From: Microbacterium gubbeenense DSM 15944
GTDB lineage: Bacteria; Actinomycetota; Actinomycetes; Actinomycetales; Microbacteriaceae
DNA: 63,748 nt
Direction: 5' to 3'
Assembly (NCBI RefSeq): GCF_000422745.1
Contig: NZ_AUGQ01000013.1
Location: forward strand, 1 to 63,748
Shown in pieces: positions 23,940 through 32,157 of the stretch. Both the position numbers and the translations under genes were made by a program. The notes under the pieces are model-generated. The model saw only the letters and a program-made list of their open reading frames with translations. It was not told the DNA's origin and searched no databases. How positions within the stretch are numbered: the first letter of the stretch is position 1; each line of letters begins with the position of its first letter.

Positions 23940-25408
23940 CGCGTGTACTCGTCACGGGTGCGACGGGCTACGTCGGCGGGCGGCTCGTTCCGCAGCTGCT
24001 CGATGCGGGGTACGACGTGAGCGTGTGCGTTCGTTCGCCATGGAAGCTGGGCGATGTCCCGTGGCGGAGCCGCGTGCGAGTGTTCAAGGCAGACCTGTCG
24101 GACGCCGTCGCGACGCGTCGCGCGATGACCGGTGTCGACGTGGCTTTCTACCTCGTGCACGCGATGAGTGCGGGGCGCGACTTCGAGAACGCCGAGGCGC
24201 AGGCTGCGCGTACGTTCGCGGAAGCTGCGGAAGCTGCGAGTGTGGGACGGCTCGTTTATCTCGGCGGTCTGCACCCTCATGGCGGTCGATTGTCGGCCCA
24301 TCTCGCATCGCGCGCGGCTGTCGGCCAGACGTTCCTGGACTGCTCAGTGCCGGCGCTGGTGTTTCAGGCGGGCATTGTGATCGGATCCGGATCGGCGTCG
24401 TTCGAGATGATCCGGCACCTCACCGAGGTTCTTCCGTATATGCCCGCGCCGCGCTGGGTGCGCAACCACGTACAGCCCATCGCGATTCGCGACGTGCTGC
24501 GCTACCTCGTCCAGGCCGTCGCCGTCGAGGAGGACCTCAACCGGGCATTCGACATCGGCGGCCCCGACGTTCTGCGCTACGGGCAGATGATGAACGGATA
24601 TGCGGTGGAAGCGGGCCTGCCGCAGCGCCGGATAGCGGCGCTTCCGGTACTGACTCCGTGGCTCGCCTCGCAATGGGTGAGCTTGGTCAGTCCCATTCCA
24701 CGCCAGCTCGCGGTGCCGATCATCGCATCGCTGCAGAATGACTGTGTCGTCTCCGAACGCGACATCGACCAATACATCGCGCCGCCCGAGGACGGGCTGA
24801 TCGCTTATCGCACCGCAGTTCGGCTCGCGCTCAAGCGCGAAGCCGAGGGGCAGGTCGAGACGAGCTGGCAGAGTGCCACCGTGCCCGGCGCGCCCAGCGA
24901 CCCGCTGCCGAGCGACCCTGATTGGGCGGGCCACACCGTCTTCACCGACCTGCGCGAGCGCGACAGCACCGCACCGGCTGGCGCCGTGTGGGACGTGATC
25001 GAAGCGATCGGCGGCGTCCGAGGCTGGCACTCGTTCCCACTCGCCTGGGCGGCGCGCGGATGGATCGACAAGCTCGTCGGCGGCGTCGGCATGCGCCGCG
25101 GTCGACGACACCCGTACCGGGTGAACAGCGGTGACGTCATCGATGTGTGGCGGGTCGAGTCGATCGAACGAGGGCGCACGTTGCGGTTGCGGGCCGAGAT
25201 GCGAATGCCGGGCCGCGGCTGGCTCGAGTTGGAAGTCGAACCGAATGAGTCCGGAAGCCGCTATCGCCAGCGCGCCGTCTACTTCCCGAAGGGGCTCTCG
25301 GGCCGGTTGTATTGGCTTGTGCTTCTGCCGTTCCACGGCATCCTCTTCAACGGAATGGCCCGCAGCATCCTGCGAGACGCCGAGCGGTCTGCGGCGGACG
25401 CGTCATGA
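23936..25408 (+). CDS. SDR-type oxidoreductase with C-terminal DUF2867
   Basis: 490 residues, ATGA overlap with crtEb. Residues 1-300 are an atypical short-chain dehydrogenase: TRVLVTGATGYVGGRLVPQL binds NAD(P), YLVHAM and the QPIAIRDVLRYL segment follow. Residues about 325-485 form a DUF2867 domain (WDVIEAIGGVRGW, PGRGWLELEVEP, YFPKGLSGRLYW). This two-domain protein often lies near carotenoid or photolyase genes in actinobacteria; no reaction is established. Coupling to crtEb suggests a role in pigment modification or light stress. Confidence 0.85.
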   Translation: MTRVLVTGATGYVGGRLVPQLLDAGYDVSVCVRSPWKLGDVPWRSRVRVFKADLSDAVATRRAMTGVDVAFYLVHAMSAGRDFENAEAQAARTFAEAAEAASVGRLVYLGGLHPHGGRLSAHLASRAAVGQTFLDCSVPALVFQAGIVIGSGSASFEMIRHLTEVLPYMPAPRWVRNHVQPIAIRDVLRYLVQAVAVEEDLNRAFDIGGPDVLRYGQMMNGYAVEAGLPQRRIAALPVLTPWLASQWVSLVSPIPRQLAVPIIASLQNDCVVSERDIDQYIAPPEDGLIAYRTAVRLALKREAEGQVETSWQSATVPGAPSDPLPSDPDWAGHTVFTDLRERDSTAPAGAVWDVIEAIGGVRGWHSFPLAWAARGWIDKLVGGVGMRRGRRHPYRVNSGDVIDVWRVESIERGRTLRLRAEMRMPGRGWLELEVEPNESGSRYRQRAVYFPKGLSGRLYWLVLLPFHGILFNGMARSILRDAERSAADAS

Positions 25409-25866
25409 GATTGTGGTCGATGCATCCGCGGTACTTCGACCGCCAAGCACTGACGGCATGCTGGCGTGAGGGGCTGCTCGCACAATCGGTGCTCACGAAG
25501 CCTGGCGGCGGGTATTCGCATCATCCCCAATTGCGCCGGTTCCAACACACAGAGAACTCGCGAGCAGCGATGGGCGACTATCTCAGCGCGATCGTCGACG
25601 AGGCGGACGCTCGAGGTTACCGCTTCTCCCGCGACAAGATCCGCGTCACGGGATCTCGTGAGCAGCTGCACGTCAACGATGGCCAGCTCGCCTACGAGTG
25701 GCAGCACCTGCTCGCGAAGCTGCAGAGGCGCAGCCCCGATACGTGGATACGCTGGCACGAGCTTCATCGCCCCGATCCGCATCCCGCATTCATCGTCGTC
25801 GGCGGGCCGATCGCCGAGTGGGAGAAAGTCCCCTCTCATTCGGCGGGCCAGCAGATCGACGAGTGA
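25405..25866 (+). CDS. pyrimidine dimer DNA glycosylase / endonuclease V family
   Basis: 153 residues, ATGA overlap with the SDR gene. MRLWSMHPRYFDRQALTACW, HPQLRRFQ and YEWQHLLAKLQRR match the small PF03013 family related to T4 endonuclease V, which removes UV-made cyclobutane dimers by glycosylase/AP-lyase action. Its coupling to carotenoid genes points to a joint light-protection unit. Family recognised from memory of the motif; activity is not proven by sequence. Confidence 0.8.
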   Translation: MRLWSMHPRYFDRQALTACWREGLLAQSVLTKPGGGYSHHPQLRRFQHTENSRAAMGDYLSAIVDEADARGYRFSRDKIRVTGSREQLHVNDGQLAYEWQHLLAKLQRRSPDTWIRWHELHRPDPHPAFIVVGGPIAEWEKVPSHSAGQQIDE

Positions 25867-25889
25867 CCAGCCCGAGAACAGGAGAACCC

Positions 25890-27146
25890 ATGCAGACGAA
25901 TGACGTCCCGGACCACGCACGCCCGCACCACATGGCGGCAGGAACTGGTGAGCGGCGGGAGCGGAAGCCTCCTGCCGCTTCAGGCGTGCATCTGGCAGCT
26001 GGCGCGGCAGTGCCGTCGGCAACCGCGGCGACGCAGGACGGGCCGGAGCACACCACACGGCCGATGGACTACGACGCGATACTTCTGTCCGGATTCGGCG
26101 GGCCGGAAGGGCAGGACGACGTCTTGCCCTTCCTCCGGAACGTCACGCGAGGGCGAGGGATCCCGGACGAGCGGCTCGAAGAAGTCGCGCACCATTACCG
26201 GCATTTCGGCGGCATCAGCCCGATCAACGAACAGAACCGTCGACTTCAGGCGGCACTGCAGGACGCGCTCGGTCGCGCTGGTCTCGACCTGCCCGTCTAC
26301 TGGGGCAATCGCAACTGGGCGCCGTATCTCGACGATGCACTCGCGCAGGCCGCCGAGGACGGCGTCCGGACGATGATCGCGATTCCGACGAGCGCCTACT
26401 CCTCGTACTCGTCATGCCGCCAGTACCGCGAGGACTGGGCGGACGCGCTGGAAGCGACAGGGCTCGGGGCCACGCTTCAGATCGACAAGGTGCGCCAATT
26501 CTTCTCGCACCCCGGCTTCATCCAGCCCTTCATCGACGGTGTGCGCGAGGGCGTCGCCGCGGCGATCCGAGACGGCCACGATGCGTCGAACATCGAGGTG
26601 CTGTTCTCCACTCATAGCATTCCGAGCGACGACGCCGCGCGTTCCGGCGCCGGGCTCTTCACTGAGGTCGACGGAGGCGGGTATGCCGCCCAGCACCTCG
26701 CTGTCGCCGAGCACGTCATCGCGGAGGCGGCGCCCGGAACCTCCTGGCAGCTCGTCTACCAGTCCCGTTCCGGGCCCCCGATACAGCCGTGGCTCGAGCC
26801 CGACATCAATGACGCTATCGGCGCCCTCGACCTCGGGACGGCCGTGCTGATCGTGCCCGTGGGGTTCGTGAGCGACCACATGGAAGTGATGTGGGATCTC
26901 GACGTCGAGGCGCGAGAGACCGCCGAGCGTCGAGGCCTCTGGGTCGCGCGCACACCGACCCCGGGCACGCACCCTGACTTCGTACAGGCCCTCGTCGACC
27001 TCGTGCAGGAGCGAATATTTGCACGGCCCACGTCGCGGCGCTCGAACACCACGACCATCGGACCGTGGTTCGACGTGTGCCGCCCGGGGTGCTGCGAGAA
27101 TCCGCGCCTCGGGTTCAAGCCCGCGATCGCAGGCCTGCAGCCGTAG
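25890..27146 (+). CDS. hemH: ferrochelatase (coproporphyrin type)
   Basis: 418 residues from ATG 25890 with AGGAG 7 bases before it; the first 55 residues are low-complexity and poorly conserved. Core begins YDAILLSGFGGPEGQDDV. The metal-site His is in FSTHSIPSDDA and the Glu in VSDHMEVMWDLD. The C-terminus has GPWFDVCRPGCC, cysteines that ligate the [2Fe-2S] cluster of actinobacterial enzymes. It inserts iron into coproporphyrin III (CpfC). It follows the glycosylase by 23 bases, so it appears to be the last gene of the crt transcript. Confidence 0.92.
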   Translation: MQTNDVPDHARPHHMAAGTGERRERKPPAASGVHLAAGAAVPSATAATQDGPEHTTRPMDYDAILLSGFGGPEGQDDVLPFLRNVTRGRGIPDERLEEVAHHYRHFGGISPINEQNRRLQAALQDALGRAGLDLPVYWGNRNWAPYLDDALAQAAEDGVRTMIAIPTSAYSSYSSCRQYREDWADALEATGLGATLQIDKVRQFFSHPGFIQPFIDGVREGVAAAIRDGHDASNIEVLFSTHSIPSDDAARSGAGLFTEVDGGGYAAQHLAVAEHVIAEAAPGTSWQLVYQSRSGPPIQPWLEPDINDAIGALDLGTAVLIVPVGFVSDHMEVMWDLDVEARETAERRGLWVARTPTPGTHPDFVQALVDLVQERIFARPTSRRSNTTTIGPWFDVCRPGCCENPRLGFKPAIAGLQP

Positions 27147-27205
27147 ATCTCGGCGCAGCCACTCTCGTCGGCGTTCGGGGCGCCATCGGCGCGGGTGACG
27201 AAACA

Positions 27206-27243
27206 AGGTGTGGCCGCTGGCAAGTTCGCCAGCGGCCACACCT
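27206..27243. terminator. bidirectional terminator after hemH and fasciclin gene
   Basis: A perfect 16-bp stem (27206-27221 with 27228-27243) and a 6-base loop lie between the convergent hemH and fasciclin genes. The T-containing side TTGTTTCG is on the minus strand. Confidence 0.85.
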
Positions 27244-27271
27244 GCCAGGTCATTTCTCTGGCGAAGCCGAT

Positions 27272-27952
27272 CTACTCGGCCGGGGGCATCAGAACCGAGT
27301 CGACCAGGTACACCGTGGCGTTCGCGGTCTGGACTCCGCCGCAGATGACGTTGGCGTCATTGACCATCCACTCGTCTCCGCTGCCGGTGACCTCGAGGTC
27401 AGCGCCCTGCACGGTGGTGTGCATGCCTTCGATGTCGGCGGGCTCGATCTGGCCCGGAACGACGTGGTACGTCAGGATCGAGCTCAGCATGTCGCTGTCG
27501 GTCTTGAGCGTCTCGATCGTGGCCTCATCGATCTTCGCAAAGGCGTCGTCGACCGGTGCGAAGACCGTGAACTCGTCTCCGTTGAGAGTGTCGACCAGGT
27601 CCACGTCCGGGTTGAGCTCGCCGCTCACCGCCGAGACGAGAGTCGTCAGCAGCGGGTTGTTCGATGCGGCGACGGCGACGGGATCGGCGGACATGCCCTG
27701 GATGGAGCCCGCACCGTCCGGTACGGTTTCCGCGTATTCCGCGCAGCCGGGGCCGACCAGGTTGGCGGCCGGATCCATCATCTCGGCTTCGGGCGTCTCC
27801 GGGGCCTCGGGGGCCGTGGTCTCCATCGTCTCAGGAGCCGACTCGGCCGGTGCGTCCGCCGTGTCCTCGCCCATCGAACAGCCCGACAGCACGAGTGCGC
27901 CGGCGAAGCCGAGCGCAACGGCCGCTGTGATCTTCTTCTTAGTGCTGAACAT
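27272..27952 (-). CDS. fasciclin-domain lipoprotein (MPT70/MPT83-like)
   Basis: 226 residues. Signal peptide with lipobox LSGC, lipidated Cys at residue 25, then a Glu/Pro/Ala-rich spacer to about 60. Residues about 85-225 form a fasciclin domain: [36 protein letters not shown]. It also has the paired Cys (GPGCAEY and VICGG) seen in mycobacterial MPT70/MPT83. It is divergent from dipZ-sigK-rskA and preceded by a SigK-like promoter; in mycobacteria the same proteins form the SigK regulon. Exposed on the outer face of the membrane; role unclear, perhaps adhesion or metal handling. Confidence 0.9.
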   Translation of the reverse strand: MFSTKKKITAAVALGFAGALVLSGCSMGEDTADAPAESAPETMETTAPEAPETPEAEMMDPAANLVGPGCAEYAETVPDGAGSIQGMSADPVAVAASNNPLLTTLVSAVSGELNPDVDLVDTLNGDEFTVFAPVDDAFAKIDEATIETLKTDSDMLSSILTYHVVPGQIEPADIEGMHTTVQGADLEVTGSGDEWMVNDANVICGGVQTANATVYLVDSVLMPPAE

Positions 27953-28002
27953 CTCTACCTCCGGGGATCAGAGCCACGAATTGTTCCGCGGCTTTGAGGG
28001 AT

Positions 28003-28030
28003 GTTCGGAGTCCCGCCCGGAACGGATTGG
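28003..28030 (-). promoter_or_regulatory. SigK-type promoter for the fasciclin gene
   Basis: Minus strand: CCAATCC (28030-28024), 15-base spacer, CCGAAC (28008-28003), about 50 bases before the fasciclin ATG. Mycobacterial SigK promoters are recalled as CCATCC and CCGAAT-like. The same layout occurs facing dipZ. Confidence 0.68.
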
Positions 28031-28052
28031 GAAATTCTGAAATCGGTGTGAA

Positions 28053-28080
28053 TCAATCCGATTCGGCCGTCGCGCCGAAG
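28053..28080 (+). promoter_or_regulatory. SigK-type promoter for dipZ-sigK-rskA
   Basis: Plus strand: TCAATCC (28053-28059), 15-base spacer, CCGAAG (28075-28080), 25 bases before the dipZ ATG. Same boxes and same spacer as the divergent promoter, so autoregulation of the sigma factor is implied. Confidence 0.68.
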
Positions 28081-28105
28081 AACTCGCAACGGAAGCGAGG
28101 ACTTC

Positions 28106-29833
28106 ATGGATGTGGTCATCATCGGGCTGCTCGGCGGTCTCATCACCGGCATCTCGCCGTGCATTCTGCCGGTTCTGCCGGTCATCTTCTTGACGGGCGG
28201 CGCCCAATCGGCGCGCTTCGAAGGCGGCGAGGGGGGTCCTGCTCCCGCGAGGCGCAGCAGGCCGTACCTCGTGATCGCGGGCCTCCTCGTCAGCTTCACC
28301 CTGGTCACTCTCGTGGGGTCCCTCGTGCTGGGACTGCTGGGTCTGCCGCAGGACATCATCCGGTGGGCGGGCATCGCGGTGCTCGCGGTCCTCGGAATCG
28401 GTCTTCTCGTGCCGCGGTTCGAGCGGATCCTTGAGAAGCCGTTCCAGCGCTTCCAATCTCGAAAAGAGGTCAAGAATCAGGGGAGCGGCTTCGGAGTCGG
28501 TCTCGCCCTCGGTGCGGTGTTCGTACCCTGTGCGGGTCCGGTCCTCGCGGCGATCATCGTGGCGGGTGCCACAGGGCAGATCGGTATCGGAACCGTGATG
28601 CTCACGGTTTCTTTCGCCGTCGGCGTTGCGGTGCCGCTGCTGGTTTTCGCCCTCGCAGGGCGCGGCGTCATCGAACGGATCCGCGCGTTCCGCACGAAGG
28701 AGCGCGGGCTTCGCATCGCGGCCGGCATCGCCATGATCGCGCTCGCCGTGGGCCTCGCCTTCAACGTGCCGCAGGCGCTGCAACGGCTGGTGCCGGATTA
28801 CACCGCTCCGCTGCAACAGCAGCTCACGGAGAACCACGCGGCGGAGGAAGCCCTTAGCCTCGGCGGGCTCGTCACCGACGAGAACCGTGAGCTGGATAAC
28901 TGCACGAATGGTGCCGACGAACTCGAATCGTGCGGCACGGCCCCCCAGATCCGCGGGATCGAGCAGTGGCTGAACACCGACGGCGGCCAGTCGCTCGACC
29001 TGGAAGAACTGCGTGGCGAGGTCGTCCTCATCGACTTCTGGGCATACTCCTGCATCAACTGCCAGCGCTCGATCCCCCACGTCGTCGGCTGGGACAAGAC
29101 TTACGGCGACCTCGGGCTTCAGGTCATCGGCGTTCATTCGCCCGAGTACGCGTTCGAGAAGGACGCGAAGAACGTCGCAGCGGGGATCCGCGACTTCGGC
29201 ATCGAATACCCGGTCGCGCTCGACAACGACCTCTCGACCTGGACGAACTACCGCAACCGATACTGGCCGGCGCACTACCTGATCGACGCGGAGGGCACCG
29301 TCCGGCACATCTCCTTCGGCGAGGGGAACTACGCGGCGACCGAGAGCATGATCCGCGAGCTGCTCGTCGACGCGAACGCCGATGTGGAGCTGCCCGCGGA
29401 GTCGGATGTCGCAGACGAGACGCCGGAACAGGGCTCGACGACGCCCGAGACCTTCCTCGGGTCATCAAAGGACGTGAACTTCGGCGGCGAGGATCCGTAC
29501 CGTGCCGGTCCAGGAACCTTCTCGCTCCCCGCAGAGCAGGCTGACGACACGTTCGCCCTCGAGGGCGACTGGAACATCGAGACGCAGTACGCGGAGCCGA
29601 CGACGAGCGCCGGGGGAAGCGTGCGTCTCGAGTATCACGCGGCGGAGGTGCGCATGGTGCTCGCGGGATCCGGCGAGCTCACCGTTCGAGAGCCCGACGG
29701 CGAGGAGAAGACGGTCGAGGTCGACGGCACCCCGCGATCCTACGGAATCGTCGACAGCTCGAAGCTCTCGTCGGGCGTGCTCGATATCGACGTCCCAGAC
29801 GGCGTGCAGGTATATTCCTTCACCTTCGGGTGA
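28106..29833 (+). CDS. dipZ: DipZ: CcdA-like membrane protein fused to thioredoxin domain
   Basis: 575 residues. Residues 1-235 are a CcdA/DsbD-type six-helix electron carrier with the paired motifs ISPCILPVLP and VPCAGPVLAA. Residues about 285-420 are a TlpA-like thioredoxin domain with redox motif SCINCQ (about 315-320). Residues about 450-575 are the beta-rich C-terminal domain found in DipZ. It passes reducing power from the cytosol to extracytoplasmic thiols. Ribosome site GAGGAC before the ATG. Its stop overlaps sigK (GTGA). In Mycobacterium tuberculosis dipZ lies between mpt70 and mpt83. Confidence 0.93.
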   Translation: MDVVIIGLLGGLITGISPCILPVLPVIFLTGGAQSARFEGGEGGPAPARRSRPYLVIAGLLVSFTLVTLVGSLVLGLLGLPQDIIRWAGIAVLAVLGIGLLVPRFERILEKPFQRFQSRKEVKNQGSGFGVGLALGAVFVPCAGPVLAAIIVAGATGQIGIGTVMLTVSFAVGVAVPLLVFALAGRGVIERIRAFRTKERGLRIAAGIAMIALAVGLAFNVPQALQRLVPDYTAPLQQQLTENHAAEEALSLGGLVTDENRELDNCTNGADELESCGTAPQIRGIEQWLNTDGGQSLDLEELRGEVVLIDFWAYSCINCQRSIPHVVGWDKTYGDLGLQVIGVHSPEYAFEKDAKNVAAGIRDFGIEYPVALDNDLSTWTNYRNRYWPAHYLIDAEGTVRHISFGEGNYAATESMIRELLVDANADVELPAESDVADETPEQGSTTPETFLGSSKDVNFGGEDPYRAGPGTFSLPAEQADDTFALEGDWNIETQYAEPTTSAGGSVRLEYHAAEVRMVLAGSGELTVREPDGEEKTVEVDGTPRSYGIVDSSKLSSGVLDIDVPDGVQVYSFTFG

Positions 29834-30465
29834 ACGAAATGCCAGCGGCGAACGGCGGATGCGGCATGCTTGTCGAGATGGTCATCGACGGAACGGACGT
29901 GCCCGAGGACGGAACGGCGGATGACGCCGCCGGGGTCCTCCTCCTCCGCGTCGCCGACGGAGACCGAGCGGCGTTCGCCGAGCTCTACGACATGCTCACC
30001 GCGCGCGTATTCGGATTGATCCTCCGCGTGCTCGTCAATCGCTCGCAGAGCGAGGAAGTGCTGCAGGAAGTGTTCCTCGAAGTGTGGCAATCCGCCGCGC
30101 GGTTCGCTCCGAACAAAGGGCAAGGACGAACCTGGATCTTGACGATCGCACACCGGCGAGCGGTGGACCGGGTCCGAGCGTCGCAAGCCAGCGCCGACCG
30201 GGACGTTCGGGCAGGACTGAGAGACATCGGAATCCCGCACGACAGCGTCGCGGAGCAAGCCGAGCTCGGCATCGCGGGAGAACAAGCGGTGAGCGCGCTC
30301 GGGGCGCTCCCCGAGGCACAGCGGGAGGCACTCGTTCTCGCGTACTTCGGCGGGTATAGCCAGAGCGAGATCTCCGCATTGGTGGGATCGCCGCTGGGAA
30401 CGATCAAGACTCGGATGAGAGACGGGCTCACGCGCCTGCGCAACGAAATGGGGGTGACAGCATGA
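29830..30465 (+). CDS. sigK: ECF sigma factor, SigK-like
   Basis: 211 residues from the GTG overlapping the dipZ stop; starts at later Met codons (about 13, 17) would give a length nearer to the family's 187 or so. Sigma region 2 is in DRAAFAELYDMLTARVFGLI and SEEVLQEVFLEVWQ; region 4 in LPEAQREALVLAYFGGYSQ and GTIKTRMRDGLTRLR. Assignment to SigK rests on the partner RskA and on the dipZ/fasciclin neighbours. It should direct RNA polymerase to the two promoters in the 27953-28105 gap. Confidence 0.88.
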   Translation: MNEMPAANGGCGMLVEMVIDGTDVPEDGTADDAAGVLLLRVADGDRAAFAELYDMLTARVFGLILRVLVNRSQSEEVLQEVFLEVWQSAARFAPNKGQGRTWILTIAHRRAVDRVRASQASADRDVRAGLRDIGIPHDSVAEQAELGIAGEQAVSALGALPEAQREALVLAYFGGYSQSEISALVGSPLGTIKTRMRDGLTRLRNEMGVTA

Positions 30466-31220
30466 ACGAGCACGAGTTCGCGGAACTTGCCGCTGGTCAC
30501 GCGTTGCATGCCCTGTCGGCGGAGGACGAGGCGAGGTACCTCGAGGCGCTCCGCGCGCACCCTGAATGGGAGCCGATCGCTGACGAGGACGCCGACACCG
30601 TCGGTGGCCTTGCAGATGCCGCTGCGCCGGCCCTCCCGAGCGCAGGGGTGCGTGATGCGCTGCTTGCTCAGATCGCGTCGATGCCTCAGTTGCCCGCCGA
30701 CACGACGGAGTCCTCGGGGCAGGACGCGCCCGTGCCGCCGCAAGCGAGTGAGCACCGAGCGCGCCCCAAGCGACTGCGGATCATGTTCGCGCTCGCCGCA
30801 GGCATCGCCCTGGTGGCCGGTATCGGGTTCGGCTCGATGGCGCTGAACGACTACCTCGCTCGTCCGGCCTCCGTCGTCGCGCTGGACGAGATCGAAGCAG
30901 CCGCTGACGCCGCGCAGGCGTCAGCACCGGTGGGCGACGGCACCGCGACCGTTCACTGGTCCGCGGAATTGGGGGAGGCGGTGCTCGTCGCCGACGGGCT
31001 CGAGCCGCTCGAATCCGACCGCACATATCAGCTGTGGTTCGTGCGCGGCGAGACAGCGCTGCCGGCGGGGATCTTCGAACCGGAATCGGGCGAAGCGGTC
31101 GCGCTGCTCGACGGCGAAATGCTCCCCGGCGATGTCGTCGCCGTAACCGTGGAACCGGAGGGCGGATCGCCGACCGGCCTGCCGACCAGCGAGCCGATCT
31201 TCGCGATTCCGACGGCGTGA
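30462..31220 (+). CDS. rskA: anti-sigma factor RskA-like
   Basis: 252 residues, ATGA overlap with sigK. Cytoplasmic N-terminal anti-sigma part (residues 1-100, HEFAELAAGHALHALSAEDE with the typical HALxxL), one membrane helix at about 105-127 (IMFALAAGIALVAGIGFG), then an extracytoplasmic RskA domain (WSAELGEAVLVADGL, YQLWFVRG, VAVTVEPEGGS). It holds SigK at the membrane until regulated proteolysis. In M. tuberculosis sigK/rskA are far from dipZ; here they are one operon. Confidence 0.92.
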   Translation: MNEHEFAELAAGHALHALSAEDEARYLEALRAHPEWEPIADEDADTVGGLADAAAPALPSAGVRDALLAQIASMPQLPADTTESSGQDAPVPPQASEHRARPKRLRIMFALAAGIALVAGIGFGSMALNDYLARPASVVALDEIEAAADAAQASAPVGDGTATVHWSAELGEAVLVADGLEPLESDRTYQLWFVRGETALPAGIFEPESGEAVALLDGEMLPGDVVAVTVEPEGGSPTGLPTSEPIFAIPTA

Positions 31221-31225
31221 CCTGA

Positions 31226-31250
31226 CCCGGCGCGCTCCGCGCGCGCCGGG
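31226..31250 (+). terminator. terminator after rskA
   Basis: A 10-bp GC stem (CCCGGCGCGC / GCGCGCCGGG) with a 5-base loop, 5 bases after rskA. It overlaps a possible upstream GTG of the next gene, which argues against that GTG. No T-run. Confidence 0.5.
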
Positions 31251-31264
31251 TGGACAATGGGGAT

Positions 31265-32062
31265 ATGTCGTTTCCGCTGTTTCCCGAGTTACCGAAGCCG
31301 CAGTACGTGATGTCGCAGGAGGGATTCCGCATCGCGACGTACACATGGGGCGATGAGGACGCGCCCGTCGTGCTGGCGGTACACGGCTTCGCGTCGAGCT
31401 GTCGCGACAACTGGGTCAGCACCGGGTGGGTGTCGGCGCTCGTCCGCGCAGGATTCCGTGTGCTCGGCATCGACCAGCGCGGGCACGGCCAGAGCGAGAA
31501 GCCGCATGAGGCTGAGGACTACACGATGTCGGCGTTCGTCGCGGACATCGAGGCGATCCTTGATACGTACATGATCGATCCGGTTCTCTACCTCGGATAC
31601 TCGCTCGGTGCCCGCGTCGGGTGGCACCTCGCCTCCGAGCGGCCGCTGCGCGTCGAGCGTGCGGTGCTCGGCGGGATCCCGGACGGTCGGCCGCTCGGCC
31701 GCCTCGATCTCGAGCAGGCGCGGGCGTACATCGACGACGGAACGCCCGTCGCGGATCCCGCGACGCAGAACTATGTCCGCCTCGCGGAGCGGGTGCCGGA
31801 CAACGACCTGAACGCGCTCGTCGCGCTCGCCGGCGGCATGCGGTTCGGCGACGAGGATCCGGATATGGGCAATCCGCCGCAGCAGCCGGTGCTGGTCGCG
31901 GCCGGCACGAAGGACAGCATCTTCGAGCAGTCGAAGCAGCTCGCCTCGCACCTGCCGGCGGGGAGATTCATCGAGGTTCCGGGCCGGCACCACTTCAACG
32001 CCCCGGGTGCGCGTCAGTTCAAGCAGGCCGGCATCGAGTTCCTGCGGGCCGGGGCGGAGTAG
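31265..32062 (+). CDS. alpha/beta hydrolase
   Basis: 265 residues from ATG 31265. Alpha/beta-hydrolase fold with oxyanion motif VHGFASS, DQRGHGQSEKP, the nucleophile elbow GYSLGAR (Ser), and the catalytic His in PGRHHFNAPG. Acid residue probably in the AAGTKDSIF segment. No signal peptide, so cytoplasmic; substrate unknown. Its end abuts inverted repeat 32065-32157. Confidence 0.85.
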   Translation: MSFPLFPELPKPQYVMSQEGFRIATYTWGDEDAPVVLAVHGFASSCRDNWVSTGWVSALVRAGFRVLGIDQRGHGQSEKPHEAEDYTMSAFVADIEAILDTYMIDPVLYLGYSLGARVGWHLASERPLRVERAVLGGIPDGRPLGRLDLEQARAYIDDGTPVADPATQNYVRLAERVPDNDLNALVALAGGMRFGDEDPDMGNPPQQPVLVAAGTKDSIFEQSKQLASHLPAGRFIEVPGRHHFNAPGARQFKQAGIEFLRAGAE

Positions 32063-32064
32063 CG

Positions 32065-32157
32065 CCGGCGCACAACGACGGCACGCGGCGGCGCGATCGG
32101 CCGGAGTGCGTGCGGGTTCCGCGGGAGTCGGCCGACGGTGCCGTAGTTGTGCGCCGG
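32065..32157. repeat. long inverted repeat A (hydrolase/yigZ gap)
   Basis: 20-base arms CCGGCGCACAACGACGGCAC (32065-32084) and 32138-32157 pair with one mismatch around a 53-base interior that can fold further (TCGGCCG twice). It fills the gap between two convergent genes, so it may terminate both, but it is longer than a plain terminator. It resembles repeat B on the other side of yigZ. Confidence 0.7.

Noticed and set aside
27206..27243. Attachment site or small RNA
   Set aside because: A perfect stem with a 6-base loop in a convergent gap is simply a bidirectional terminator.
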